Source: Oasisia sp. SBJ-2009 (taxonomy: Eukaryota > Annelida > Polychaeta > Sabellida > Siboglinidae). Taken from it: a stretch of DNA of 64,000 bases. A program made the translations under genes and the position numbers. Shown in pieces: positions 24,901 to 37,277 of this stretch (its first letter is position 1; every line of letters starts with the position of its first letter). The notes under the pieces are model-generated. The model did not search any database. It was not told the DNA's origin and saw only the letters and a program-made list of their open reading frames with translations. The stretch spans positions 4,442,869 to 4,506,868 of the forward strand of contig OZ024857.1 of NCBI GenBank assembly GCA_964017155.1, read 5' to 3'.

Positions 24901-26096
24901 ATTTTGTATATACTTTTTTAACAATTCATTTGTACAAGTGGAATAAAATAAGTGTTACAGATTTTGAATATCGGTATCCTTAGCAAATGTTTCTTCATAT
25001 ATTGGAAAAATCGGAATTGTTACCGTGCCTGCGCCCTTACAGTAACAGTCCCTAGTTAATTACATCTGGGCCTGGCTCTGTTTACGGTAGGTAAAGATGA
25101 GACAACATTCCTTGTGATGGTAATATGGCAATCCAGATCGTTTATTTAAAACTGGAGTGCCTGGCGCCCACCCGTGGTGTGCGCTCGGCTGATTACATTG
25201 AAAAACTCTACTCTGTAGTATGGTGTACGAAAAGCATCCAGGTACAACTAACAGCCTAACGTACAATCAGCTGCTTGGACGTACATACTAATATAATTGT
25301 GTCGTATAATAGTACACCAACAACAAACATATGCGTTAGTGGAGGCTAGCCCTCTCAGGACTGTTTTCATTCATGCGTTCGACTCGCGGGCTGGTCAGTA
25401 TACGTTTATTTTTTGCCACGATGTATCTTTTTAATTGTGGGTATATGGCCTGAATATATGTGCATTTGTGGTATAGCTTGTATAGTTGAGTCATTCAAGA
25501 TGATTTTAACCAAACTAACCGTTATGTGACATTTGATTCATTGGCCTATTCTTTTATTCCTTATCTATTGATGCTGGTTATATGCTCTCAGGGATTGTCT
25601 CTCACTCCCTCTCTCTCACTCACTCTCTCTTCCATTCTCCCCTGCTCCCTCTCTCTGTTCCTACAGGTGTATATTTTATGTTGCATAAAGATGACATGTT
25701 GAAGTGACTACAGAAAAATGTTGGCAACTTAACTCAGAAAATTGACATTTTGACAAGTGTATAAAATACGTGTAGCAATTGCTTGATACCATGGGTGTGC
25801 ACCGTGTGACGTCTAATGTACCTATTACATACTATTTCCAATGTGTGCACAATATGTATATGTGCCAGGGGTTGAGTAGTGACTGTAGTAATATAGGTTT
25901 TTGTGTGTAAAAGTACAACATTAATGCTATGTTCCATTCCCAAGGCAGTCTAGATGCCATAAACAAATGCATACCTGGACAGCTAGAAGAGTTGGCAGGA
26001 GTAGTGAAGTTAGTATTATATACAGATCAGTTATATATCAAGGTGGAGGGGATTTAAGAACTTTTGATCATGGTTTCATTTATATAAATATTTGTC

Positions 26097-26234
26097 TCTC
26101 CCTCCCTCCCTCCCTCCCTCCCTCCCTCCCTCCCTCCCTCCCTCCCTCCCTCCCTCCCTCCCTCCCTCCCTCCCTCCCTCCCTCCCTCCCTCCCTCCCTC
26201 CCTCCCTCCCTCCCTCCCTCCCTCCCTCCCTCCC
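26097..26234. repeat. (CTCC)n microsatellite
   Basis: About 34 uninterrupted tetranucleotide units. The surrounding region 24900-27117 shows no gene. Confidence 0.95.
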
Positions 26235-26552
26235 GAAGGTCACGTGCAGCAATTGATTGTCACGTACACAAACCGCAACGTAACGGTGTAGTAAATTAAT
26301 TTGGGTTTTATCTCTTTTAATAAACCATTACTAATTCAAAAATATTTAAGAATCGCATAATGTTTCAGTCTGCGTCTGATCTAACACTTGGTCAAAATAA
26401 TCATAGACTTCTATTCCAAAGAGTAATACGGACACAGAAAAAAGCACCTACTCCCATTATGTTTATCTACTATTGGGATAATATGTACAATAGAACCAGA
26501 TAATCGATGCTAGGTAGGTTTTTAAATAAGAGTAAGCAATGAATGTAAATAC

Positions 26553-26553
<1 letters not shown>

Positions 26554-26635
<82 letters not shown>

Positions 26636-26740
26636 ACACACACACAAACACCCACATGCACACACGCCCACATACACACACCCACATCCCAGGACACCCG
26701 TGCACACGCGCACACGCACGCGCACGCACACGCACACAGT
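26554..26740. repeat. (CA)n / CACG-rich microsatellite
   Basis: Pure CA to about 26630, then degenerating into CACG/CACC repeats. Confidence 0.95.
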
Positions 26741-27117
26741 GGTGGAAGGTAATGAAAGCTTTATGAAACTTGTCACAGCCTGGCAATTCTTACGGTTTAT
26801 CATGTAGGCTTATTTGGAAAGACGCATTGGTGAAGTGCGAGTAGAGATGCTGGCGGTGGCGGTGGCTGTGCGAGTTGGAAGATGATCGACCAAAAAAATT
26901 ACTGAACACCTGCGAGAGAGACGGGAAGTTCACAGAGGAATAAAGAACGGGGCTAAGTGTCCGAATATAGAAAAGAAGGGGAGATGTGCATGATCCGGGA
27001 AAACATTGAGGCACTACGTTGCTGAGCCATATGTTGAAGTCGCTGGAAAGAATCTGGATTGCAGAATAAGAGCAATAGTGTAAGGGTAAATCGGTGAAGA
27101 ACAGTTGGAATTTAGAC

Positions 27118-27365
27118 AAGGATTGCTCAAAGTGCTTTACACTTTACTTCCCTGGCAGTCCTATTCAATCAGACACTGACACATCTGTGGGAAGCATGCA
27201 GCCATATGCTGCAAATAATGCGCGATGGCTACTTGCACACATATCAATCACTTGTCTATTGCCAGTTATTCATTTATACAGCTGAGTGAACGTGAGCAAT
27301 GTAGAATGAAATAAATTGCCCAAGGTTTTAACACCGCAACAGAGGATTCCAACCCAGGTTCTCTT
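27118..27365. repeat. Dispersed repeat starting CTCAAAG.G.TTTACACTTTAC
   Basis: It matches 61255-61480: TTTACACTTTAC, CTGGCAG.CCTATTCAATCA, CATGCAGCCA / CATTCAGCCA, CAGCTGAG.GAAC. It looks like a short interspersed repeat. Part of it recurs in the promoter of ADGF copy A (1075-1140). Confidence 0.5.
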
Positions 27366-27599
27366 AGTTGAACCTGATGGTCAAAAATGAACTAGTGATT
27401 TCCCCCCACAAATACGGCGTTTATACAGGTACAAAAGAAGCCGATGAAAAGACTTCGGGGAAAGTTATTTCTAATTTCGAAAAATGTGTGAACTATATAG
27501 CAGGATGGAATTATCATTTAGGGGGAAAGTATCACCATGCAATCTGTGCTGTGCAGCTCCATTTGGCACATAGGGAGTCTTAACTCAGTACCAAAGAAG

Positions 27600-27762
27600 G
27601 TGGTGAAAAATTAGCATTTCCATATCTTTGGAACAGTAAACCCGAAGCTTTGAAAAGAAAATCACTATTAAACACATTTGCGGACGGAGGTCTTAATATT
27701 GTAGATCTTAGAACTAAAATAGAATCTCTATTTGTCAAAAAAAATTCTGCAATTAATTAAGA
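27600..27762 (+). pseudogene. L1-like LINE reverse-transcriptase C-terminal fragment
   Basis: One frame reads FPYLWNSKPEALKRKSLLNT then FADGGLNIVDLRTKIESLFV and stops. The F.WN.K....K...L......GGL pattern is typical downstream of the RT domain in L1-type non-LTR retrotransposons. Upstream 27390-27590 may be older coding sequence. Short and broken. Confidence 0.45.
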
Positions 27763-28350
27763 GCATAACGCAAAGTGGACCTTCTTAGCAGTGTATTGGC
27801 TGGGTATACACCTCAAAGAGCATCTAGTTCTATTCCGTCTTTACCCACCTTAAATGTCATGGTGCTGGTTCACGACCGGGTAATCTATTTGAAGAGACAA
27901 GCCATCAATCAAAGCCATTTTGACGACTTTCAATGTTATTAGTAAGATCATTTTTTTTCTCCAATTAAACCATTACGTGGAACTGTATCAGTTCGACCGA
28001 CAGCCACGCGTGCTCGGACAGCCAGTCGCTGCCACGCCCCACGAACGTCGCCCGGTTCAAAATTACGCAACAGGTACGGGAGCGGTAGCGACCGGTGTCG
28101 CTTCGATCAGCGCAGAAACTTGTCTCTTGTTTCGGCCGGCCGCATCTATTCACACCTCGAAGTGCTGACTCAGGGAATATCATCGGGCAACAGGATCGTG
28201 TTTACAAACACGCCAAACGCTGATATAACCATGTATATTATATATAATATATATATATATAATATATATATATATATATGAATACACAGCGCGATGTATC
28301 CATATTGAACTTTGCAGTTACTTTATACACTCTGCAACTTGACGCATATA

Positions 28351-28783
28351 CAGTAGTCGCCTTCTTATACGCCCCCCTCGCCACCGGCCACCTGGATTAT
28401 ACGGCCACATTTTCATTGCAATAGCATTTTTTAATACAAACTCCTCTCACCAGCGGCCACCCGGCTAACGTGGGCAATGATCAGGGTTGGATGACGAATC
28501 TTCACCTCTTCAGCCAATCGCAAGTCAACAACTGCAATCTTTAACAAGTCAAAAGCTAATTAAGAAGGCCTAACATAAACATTCATCGTTCTTGGCAAAA
28601 CATCACATAGACGGTATTGTTGCAATGTTAGATGTCTCGGATGTTGACAACGTATGTGTGTAGTAGCGGCCAGTTTGCCTTGAAACGGGCAATTATCGAT
28701 GGTTCCCCTCATCAGATGCAATCTGCCTTACAAGGTTACTTTGGGTTTGCTGAAGGGTTGGCCATATAAGAAGTGGACTACAT
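28351..28783. mobile_element. Pogo/Tigger-type MITE
   Basis: Left end CAGTAGTCGCCTTCTTATAC, preceded by TA. The right end near 28783 reads in inverse TGTAGTCCACTTCTTATATG and is followed by TA. Internal CGGCCACCTGGATTATACGG and CGGCCACCCGGC are typical of pogo-type ends. About 430 bp, non-coding. Confidence 0.6.
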
Positions 28784-29172
28784 ATATACAATTTACAAGT
28801 AACTTTCACTTGAAATTGTGTGGACTGAGCCGAAACGTCTTCACGACGCGAAATCGGAATGGCGAGGAAGGGTAACAATTGCGGGGTATTGTTAAAGAAA
28901 ATTGCGGCGATGTTTACATTTTCGCTGTCGGCCCTTACTCATATCGGAAGACAAGACGGGTAGTGGGAATTGCTATTGAAATATGATCGCGACGACGTTC
29001 ACAACTACAAGAATTGTATGTTGAGCATTCTCGGTTGCCGCACAAACGGTGTGGAATTCGCTTCCTGCCAGTGTTAAATTAGAAGTTAATAATAATTTCA
29101 TTCCGCCGACGTCTAAAAACCTATCTCATTAATGCATACCTATCCTCCTTAGCCTCCTAGCTTCTTCAACCT

Positions 29173-29316
29173 TCCATCCATCCATCCATCCATCCATCCA
29201 TCCATCCATCCATCCATCCATCCATCCATCCATCCATCCATCCATCCATCCATCCATCCATCCATCCATCCATCCATCCATCCACCCATCCACCCACCCA
29301 CCCACCCACCCATCCA
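29173..29316. repeat. (CATC)n microsatellite with CACC interruptions
   Basis: About 30 units of CATC, then CACCCATC variants. A TCTG/CTCT-rich stretch lies further on at 29728-29870. Nothing else is recognised in 28790-30110. Confidence 0.95.
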
Positions 29317-30112
29317 TCCATTGACGACTCACGCATTGTTTTACGATTACGAGTTTGCTTAATCCCTTGGTTTTTTTTCGCGCCACTGAGCTTGGGGTTC
29401 GAGGAAATTGGCGTAAATGAAGTCATTATTATCTATGCGGAGGGGGTGTCACTTCAGATTCAAAACGCGTGAGGGCGCGGTTTTCTAAACCAGACATGGT
29501 ACGCCTGAATTTCAAAGGATTACGGACCCGCTTGTGAAGTAGATATTTATACCCATACGAACGCTCCGCATATTTCTGCCCATAGTAATTGACCACCATG
29601 TTCATTATTGTGTCCATCGTATGCTATTGTTTAACCTTCACAAACGAATGCAGTGCTTGTATATTAAACACGTTTAAGACAATTCTCTCAAACGACCCGG
29701 GAATATTGTATAAAAACCCGATCCGATCGTTTCTCTCTGTCTGTTTGTCTTGTCTCTCTGTGTCTGTCTGTCTGTCTTACGCTCTCTCTGTCTGTGTCTC
29801 TGTGTCTCTCTGTCTGTCTCGCTATCTCTCCCTGTATCTTTGTCTGTCTTTCTCTCGCTCTCTTCCTCGAGTTCCCGTCGCCTTGACGCAAACATTGAAG
29901 AGCTCGTAGTCCATATCTCGTTGTCATCGTGGATGTTTTCTGCAACAGCAATGCCACAGTTACACTTCCCGGATGGGAATGTGTAATTTGTTTTTTTAGA
30001 AATTACTTTTTTCTCGACATTCACCTGCTGTGAGGCAGGTTCATTTGAGCAGTCAGATTTCCACGATTACTGCATCCGTCCTTTTCTATATATTGACGAG
30101 TGTCGAATGCTA

Positions 30113-30959
30113 CTTTCCCACATACACGACCTTGGCCACGACCGAGCACGATTTAAGCAGATCTAGGCAGTCGCGCTCGGTCGCATTGAGGTCGTGAACA
30201 TGATCGTGGTCAGTCGTATGTGATCGTGCGCGGTCTTATGATGATCATACAGGTGCTTAGATCGTGCTTTAATTTTTGAACATGTTCAAAAATAAGAACA
30301 CGGCCTGAGAAGTCAATTTAGTCATACTCAGGCGTATGACTATCGTATGAAGATCGAATATATTCGTGTTGAGTCGTGTCCAGTTGTATGGCGATCGTAT
30401 GAAGATCTTGTTCAGTCGTTCAAGGAAGCATGGGAAAGAAGTTATTCGACTGAACACGATCTTCATACGATTAAAATACGACTGCATATGACTTTCATAC
30501 GACCTTCATACGACTGAACAAGACTTCCATAAGACCGCCACATGAGCGATATTTGAACTTCCTGTTGTGTTATTAAAGTCAAATCAACAACAAGCATGCC
30601 GCCTCGGAAACTTTATATAAAACTGCATCCCATTTGTATACACATCAGACCACGTCACCAAAGAGTAGTCTTGTACAGTCGTATGACAGTCGTATGCCAT
30701 TCGTATAGGTCGTATACATTGTAAGGTCTTATGGCCATCGTGTTGACATCGTGATAAGTCATGTCAGTCGTAACGGGTCGTATACAAATCGTATTGCCAT
30801 CGTATAGATAACGTACATCGTCGTAATGCGCCGTATGACTGTCGTATGACGAGCGTATAACAGTCGTTCACTTAACACATATCTGCATATTTGCAAGCAC
30901 GACCTTAAGATCGAGTTTGGTCGTGTTGAGGTCCTGTAAAGGTCGTGTATGTGGGAAAG
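30113..30959. mobile_element. MITE with internal GTCGTATG word repeats
   Basis: CTTTCCCACATACACGACCT at 30113 is matched in inverse by AGGTCGTGTATGTGGGAAAG ending at 30959, and TA flanks both ends. The 847-bp interior is filled with short words (GTCGTATG, GATCGTATG, CATACGACT) in both orientations. No open frame. Confidence 0.75.
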
Positions 30960-31005
30960 TAGCTGTAACTGTAGAAATGATCTGAAAGGAAATACATTAC
31001 GGTGG

Positions 31006-31012
<7 letters not shown>

Positions 31013-31054
<42 letters not shown>
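31013..31054. repeat. (GT)n microsatellite
   Basis: About 20 GT units directly after the MITE. Confidence 0.9.
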
Positions 31055-31055
<1 letters not shown>

Positions 31056-31734
31056 AAGAAATGTATTGATGCATTATAGACGATGATAACATTTTAAAAC
31101 ACCGTTTTGTGTGGTCACGTGACCCGAGTAAACGCTGTGAGCCGGCGACTGAGCGTGGTTCGTTCGTGTCAATCATGAATGAATGGTACGCTCTCGACCA
31201 GCACTGGAAACACAGCTAGTCTAATTAGAATGGCACTGAACAATAATTGTGGTCTCAAATGTTAAATCAAGGATTGTGTGCTTGCAAAAATGTGCTTCTC
31301 CATTCTTAGCAGCCATGCAAGCTCATATTTTCTGGAACTGAATAATTGAAGCTTCATCTTCGAATTGAGATGTGGGAAGAAAAGACAAACAGGGTTCCAG
31401 TGGTGAGGTTCTTCCTGACCCTGCTTAAAAGTTAAGTTAATAAAATAAATTAATACTTACCCATGTAGCTACAAACTAGATCATAGTAAAATACTGTTGA
31501 GTTATTATATCTATTGCTAGGCTCTATAAATCATACCCTTCAACTGAATGTTCCGATTCTTTTTTATTTTAGTTTTTACAAAAGTAGTCAATACTACTGT
31601 CTGATATTTGTTTCAGTTTGTGGGAAAGGTTTATAATTAAGACATGTGTAGTGGAAACTAGCTGCCAAGTATGGTTTTCATGTTCACCACAATTTTAGTA
31701 ATAATTTGTTTTTGATATATCCCGTCGGTAAAGG

Positions 31735-32269
31735 ACATTGCCAAAGTCTATGACCGCATCAATAGTGCTATGGTCAGTACGTGGCAAAAGGCATACGCGT
31801 CTATGGCAGAAGGTATGCCTGAAGTCGAGTTCGTAGACGGTCTACCGGACCCGAACACGTTCCGTCCGGAAACGAGGACGCTCGTCGTCCTAGATGACCT
31901 CATGGCGGAAACGGACAGTCGAGTAACGATCTTGTTTACGAAAAAGAGTCACCACTGTAACACATCCGTTGTGTATATTTTCTACAGAACTTATTTCCGA
32001 AAGGGAAGGAAAACCGCACCATCAGCTTGAATGCTCAGTATATGGTATTGTTCAAGAGACCTCGAGACGCCGGCCAAGTAGGTCAACTGGCTAAGCAGAT
32101 GTATCCGGGTCGAGTGAAGTATATGCAGGACGCTTTCAAAGACGCGACGTCGACACCTTATGGCTACCTACTGATCGACCTAAAGCAGGAAACGCCCGAT
32201 GATGCGCGCCTGCGCACGAAAGTATTCCCAGAGACCATCATTCAGTACGTGTACGTGCCGAGAGTATAA
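31735..32269 (+). pseudogene. Polinton/adintovirus-like packaging ATPase, truncated and frameshifted
   Basis: The first part shows a Walker B-like TLVVLDDLM, then LFTKKSHHC; the second, in another frame, shows SLNAQYMVLFKRPRDAGQ and YGYLLIDLKQETPDD, stopping at 32267-32269. These blocks are characteristic of A32/FtsK-HerA-like DNA-packaging ATPases carried by Polintons and adintoviruses. The P-loop is missing at the 5' end, and a frameshift lies near 31975-31985. It is an old, inactive endogenous copy. The segment 31.7-34.1 kb is clearly more GC-rich than its AT-rich surroundings. Confidence 0.65.
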
Positions 32270-32305
32270 AACACGAAGTAGATAGCGTTAGTTCGCACTA
32301 GCGAG

Positions 32306-32641
32306 ATGTCGGAACGCGTGAAGAGACACATATTGTGTCTGCAGATGTTGAACCGGAACAAGAACACAAAGTTCAGAAACGCCGTCCTCGCCAACCCCGA
32401 CGCCGACCTGATTTGTAGTTTATGCGAGTGCGCGTACAACATTCTGAAAGGAAACGTAAAATTGACGAAGAGTCAGAACAAATACTCCGAAAGTACAGAA
32501 AACATTTACACCTGTTGTCCTCGAAACAAACGACTTCAGCGAAGAAGAGGAATATCCTGCAAACTGGTGGATTCCTGTCGGCCTTGCTGGCCCCGTTGGC
32601 AGGGTCGATCCTTCTACCATTGCTGAGTTTGTGGGAGCGTA
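32306..32641 (+). pseudogene. Small basic core-like protein of the same element, frameshifted
   Basis: ATG at 32306 (MSERVKRHI), then NAVLANPDADLICSLCECAY, and after a frameshift near 32430-32460 a basic stretch and GGFLSALLAPLAG. The layout (basic helix, then a hydrophobic GGFL..LLAP..G tail) recurs next to the packaging ATPase in related animal elements. A virion-core role is inference. Confidence 0.45.
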
Positions 32642-32642
32642 G

Positions 32643-33334
32643 ATGGAGCACGCGAAAAAGTTTGCGTTGGTAGACCCGCGATTGGTGGAAACGTTGTTAG
32701 CGCATCAGCCGACTAAGACTACGACACATGTCCTAACTAAACTGGACGCTGACATGAAGACCATACTCGATCGTACCGATTTACAAGAACGGGAAAGTGT
32801 TGCTGTACAATCAGCTGTTAGATCGATACAATACCATAGACGAGCAACAGAGGCAGCAACCGGTACGTGTGTCTATGGTTAATCCACCCGGAGAAGCTCC
32901 GACAGTGCTGCCACCGACAACAGTCGATCCGTCGCCTGCGGTGTCGAGTCTACTCGAAAGTGAAATCGTGGAAAGTGCTCCTAAGACTATGAAAAAAAGG
33001 AGTTCGACTGCTGTTGGAAAAACTGAAGGCGGACCCGACGACCCAGTGGAACGAACGCCGGGAGTTCGTTTACAACGATGTCCCTATTCGAGGAAGCAAC
33101 ATGGTGAACCTCGTGAACGACGTTCTGCGAAAAAGGAAGGCAAGGTCGCCGGTAGGCTGGGAATCCATTGCGCGTCATCTCAGACACCTGAACACGCCCA
33201 TGGAGTTTATCGGTAACCCGGATCGGCGAGACTACATGCTGACGAGAACGAACGCCGACACCCGTCGTCGATCTCGAAAGCCGACTCGTCGACCTCCTTC
33301 GCACACTAGGCGACCTCGATGGGATGCGTATTAA
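32643..33334 (+). pseudogene. Unassigned protein of the Polinton-like element, two frameshifts
   Basis: Start MEHAKKFALVDPRLVETLL; a second frame continues with LYNQLLDRYNTIDEQQ and a Pro/Ser-rich linker; a third frame holds WNERREFVYNDVPI, NLVNDVLRKRK and an Arg-rich C-terminus ending at 33332-33334. The family appears repeatedly beside packaging ATPase and integrase genes of such elements. I know no function for it. Confidence 0.45.
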
Positions 33335-33370
33335 AGAAAGCTACACTCCTATGCGGTATTATAAATCGAC

Positions 33371-33571
33371 ATGAAGTCAGTCAGAGCAGTAGTAGGTGCA
33401 GTAATAATAGCAGTTGGGATTGTTGTCGTCGTCGCACTCGTTTTTAACCTGTGCGACCAGTTGCGGGTGCCCTACTGCCCAGGGGGTGTCGTGGTACGTA
33501 ACGACACGGTATGGGACGACAACATCGCGACGCTAAACTCGCCCGAGTCTACTTCGACCCGGAGCGTGTAG
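33371..33571 (+). CDS. Small single-pass membrane protein of the element
   Basis: 66 codons: an N-terminal hydrophobic segment (VVGAVIIAVGIVVVVALVF, about residues 7-25), then a short polar tail with two cysteines. It overlaps the integrase start (33511) in another frame. Placed between element genes, it is probably part of the same unit. Function unknown. Confidence 0.35.
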   Translation: MKSVRAVVGAVIIAVGIVVVVALVFNLCDQLRVPYCPGGVVVRNDTVWDDNIATLNSPESTSTRSV

Positions 33572-33925
33572 GAAGTTATGGTGGCGTCGACGAATTACAT
33601 CGAGCGACCGGGGAAGTTCCAAAGCGCACTGCCAAGCGGTGGTTGTCGGAGCAGGAAGCCTATACGCTACACAAACCGGTGCGACGTCGTTTCAAACGAC
33701 GACGCGTCATAGTAGGCGGTCAAAACCAGCAGTGGCAGGCCGATCTTGTCGACGTAGCGAACCTGAAAAAAAATACAACGACGGTACAAAGTTCCTGTTG
33801 ACGGTAATCGACGTTTTTTTTCGAAACGGGCATGGTGCGTTCCGTTAAAGAATAAATTAAATTAAGTCGGCGCGACACTCGTCGCGGCGTTCGAGCGTTT
33901 GCTGACGGAGAACACGACGCCGACA
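33511..33925 (+). pseudogene. Polinton-type (F54H12.3-like) integrase, truncated
   Basis: The opening part shows YGGVDELHRATG, LHKPVRRRFKRR and QWQADLVD, the last holding the first catalytic aspartate of the retroviral-type integrase core. A frameshift near 33770 and a stop with an AT-rich insertion at 33845-33870 follow, then a short piece GATLVAAFERLLTENTTPTA. The remaining catalytic residues are absent. This identifies the element class and shows it is inactive. Confidence 0.65.
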
Positions 33926-34249
33926 GCATAGGGCGTGTAAGCAGAGAAGATCTAATAGAGAAGGGTCACTTCGCAATTTATAATGGGCCGCCATTTTAGC
34001 GCGTGGAGCGCAGCGTACCAAGCGGACGAATGTGCCGCTTCATTTGCTTGACATTAGACAATGGCAACACCACCGCCAAGTACATCGAAAAGTCGATCAG
34101 CCGGCTCATTTTGTGCGACCTACGGGTGTAACGAGTAAGTTGAAGATAAGAGCACATAGTTATGAACTTTTAATTATTTTATACTACCAGGAAATAATCA
34201 TCATTAAATACGAATGTTTTGTTAACATTTTTTTGTTAACATTTAATTT

Positions 34250-34573
34250 ATATACATATATATATATATAAATAGTTACATAAATATATATAATTACATA
34301 TATATATATACACATAATTACATATATATATAATAATGTATACATGTATATTAAAATTGATATATATTACATATTAAATAATATTAAATAATATATATAT
34401 ATATATTATCATTATTATTTTTAATATGTTTACTATTATATATTAAATTATGTATTTTATATATATTGCAAAAACACACTAACTATATACTTATATATAT
34501 ATATACTTATATAATATATATATATAAGTATATAATTATTGTGTTTTTGCAATATATATATAATATATATAAT
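34250..34573. repeat. AT-rich palindromic tract
   Basis: TATATA runs and long imperfect palindromes (for example around 34490-34570). No gene. Confidence 0.85.
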
Positions 34574-35411
34574 TTAAAGGACAAACAAAGTTAACTTTTA
34601 CGTGGCATACACCTAATAGAGTTAATATAAAGTAACAATTTCCACATATACTCAATTTTTTAACGCCAGCGGTTTACCAGAAAAATATTTTTTAACACCC
34701 AGCCATCCAAATTCTATGCGCTACCCCATCTTAGACGAAGAATGATGTCACGACGGTGATCGAGGCGCTCTCCACGTAGATTCCCTGCATAGGGTTTGGC
34801 TGTTGTCATGAAATGGCTGCAACTCGGCAACGCGCGTAACATGCTGATGACGGTAAATATAAAGTTGTATATTATTGTTATCGCTGAAATCATCCCATCA
34901 ACTGATGATACATGTCTACATCAAAGCATTTCTCCTCAAAATGGACCGAACAAAGTGCCAAACAGTACGCCCGCAAATCACCAACGTGAATACATTGCTT
35001 CAATACTACAGGTTGTTTCAATTATTATTGCAACCGAATGCCGAACACGAAGGCATAATTACTAAAGTTTACCATAGATTTAACCACATATTTAGATATA
35101 CGTCTATAAGCAGCTGCTAGATGTCACGCCAACTGAACGAACTGTCGAAGACTCGAAGTTGTTGACCCTTAACGACGTCGCCGGAAGCTGACCGAGATAT
35201 AGAATGCCGCGCGCTGAATGGCCAAGCCAAATTAACCCTTCACCTATGGCGGCGTCTAGACCATCGTGGATTTCGTTAGAATTTTAGACTTTAAAGTCAC
35301 ATTCTGAGTAAACCGCTGACGTTAAAAAATTGAGTATATGTGGAAATTGTTACTTTGTATAAACTCTATTAGGTGTATGACACGAAGCCGTAGCCTTTTT
35401 TTGTCCTTTAA
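34574..35411. mobile_element. MITE, copy 1 (about 105-bp terminal inverted repeats)
   Basis: The left arm starts TTAAAGGACAA and contains CACCTAATAGAGTT, GTAACAATTTCCACATATAC and GCCAGCGGTTTAC. The right arm is its inverse, ending TTGTCCTTTAA at 35411. The interior is unique to this family. A frame of 89 codons from 34796 is also open in copy 2, but nothing supports it as a gene. Confidence 0.8.
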
Positions 35412-35419
35412 TATATAAT

Positions 35420-35694
35420 ATACATATTATAAATAATAATGATAATGTAATATATATATACTATTTAATATTATTTAATATTTATTTAATATATATTTAA
35501 TTTGTAATATATATGTGTATACAATAATTATAAACTTACATATATTTATGTATATATATATAATATATACATAATAAGTATATAATTATTATATACACAT
35601 ATATTAAATTATATATATATATATTAAATATATATATATATATCAATAATCTTATATATGTAAATTATCATTACCATTTAAAATATGTAAATAT

Positions 35695-35730
<36 letters not shown>

Positions 35731-35760
35731 TAATATATATATATTATCATTAAAAACAAA
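35420..35760. repeat. AT-rich tract
   Basis: (TA)n with ATTAAATATT-type variants between the two MITE copies. Confidence 0.85.
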
Positions 35761-36021
35761 CACAACAATATAAAAACCCAAACAAGTGCTGATGTGGGTA
35801 TAGGAAATGGGGGGCTGGGGAGGGTGCATGATACCGGCCAACGTCAGGCACAGGTGTGCAAGCAAGTAAATAACACGCTGTAATATGATGTAAAAAATGT
35901 ACTAATAGGCCTATCTAGTGTCTGGATAGTGAAAAAAGATGTTGCTACATGCAAGTTTACGTGCTTCAGTGTTTATGAAGTGCTTCAAGTGCAATTTCAA
36001 TAACGTATGAATAATTGATCA

Positions 36022-36832
36022 TATAAAGTAACAATTTCAACATTTACTCAATTTTGTAACGCCAGCGGTTTACCAGAAAAATATTTTTTAACACCCAGCC
36101 ATCCAAATACTATGCGCTACCCCATCTTAGACGAAGAATGACGTCACGACGGTGATCGAGGCGCTCTCCACGTAGATTCCCTGCATGGGGTTTGGCTGTT
36201 GTCATGAAATGGCTGCAACTCGGCAACGCGCGTAACATGCTGATGACGGTAAATATAAAGTTGTCTATTATTGTTATCGCTGAAATCATCCCATCAACTG
36301 ATGATACATGTCTACATCAAAGCATTTCTCCTCAAAATGGACCGCGCAAAGTGAACTGTACTTGGACTGGAGGGATTCCAAACAGTACGCCCGCAAATCA
36401 TCGATGTGAATCCATTGCTTCAATACTACCGGTTGTTTCAACTATTATTGCAACCGTATGCCGAACACGAAGGCATAATTACTAAAGTTTACCATAGATT
36501 TAACCACAGATTTAGATATACGTCTATAAGCAGCTGCTAGATGTCACGCCAACTGAACGAACTGTCGAAGACTCGAAGTTGTTGACCCTTAACAACGTCG
36601 CCGGAAGCTGACAGAGATATAGAATGCCGCGCGCTGATTGGCCAAGCCAAGTTAACCCTTCACCTATGGCGGCGTCTAGACCATCGTGGATTTCGTCAGA
36701 ATTTTAGACTTTAAAGTCACATTCTGAGTAAACCGCTGACGTCAAAAAATTGAGTATATGTGGAAATTGTTACTTTGTATAAACTCTATTAGGTGTATGA
36801 CACGAAACCGTAGCCTTTTTTTTGTCCTTTAA
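36022..36832. mobile_element. MITE, copy 2 (left end truncated)
   Basis: Over about 790 bp it is nearly identical to 34630-35411 in the same orientation, with a 23-bp insertion (CTGTACTTGGACTGGAGGGA, from about 36356) and without the outer 50 bp of the left arm. Confidence 0.85.
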
Positions 36833-37277
36833 CGTATAGGACTTCTTTTTGTTTTTGGTTGTAATAATCGAATTGTTCCAGTCTAACAATTTCAGTTATA
36901 CAGTCCGAAAGATTATTACAAGCAAAACCAGTGGAACACTTTGCCGGTGACAATGATCACGGAAATCATGAATTTTAATCGATTATAATGGTGGTTGCCA
37001 TGGCAACAGCGGCAAGTACTTGCGTTTGGCGATCTTGACTAATAATGAAAAGTGCCATTTTTCGCACAGTACAACCTGTTTGGACCAAACGTATACATGT
37101 GTTATGATTATGTGCATTTAGACAATTTGTCAGATATAAGTGCTTATCGAAACCACAACGTACAGCTATGTAAAATGCAAAATCCGTAAAAAACACATAC
37201 GGCTAAAATTTGTGGGGAGTGCCTATTATCTGCACTACATAAATCGCTATGTCTATGATAGTGTGGTAAACTCAATA

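Noticed and set aside
27920..28183. GC-richer open stretch on both strands
   Set aside because: No domain recognised; probably old transposon sequence or a CpG-rich fragment.
34796..35065. Conserved small gene inside the MITE
   Set aside because: Open in two near-identical copies, but recent duplication explains this without selection.
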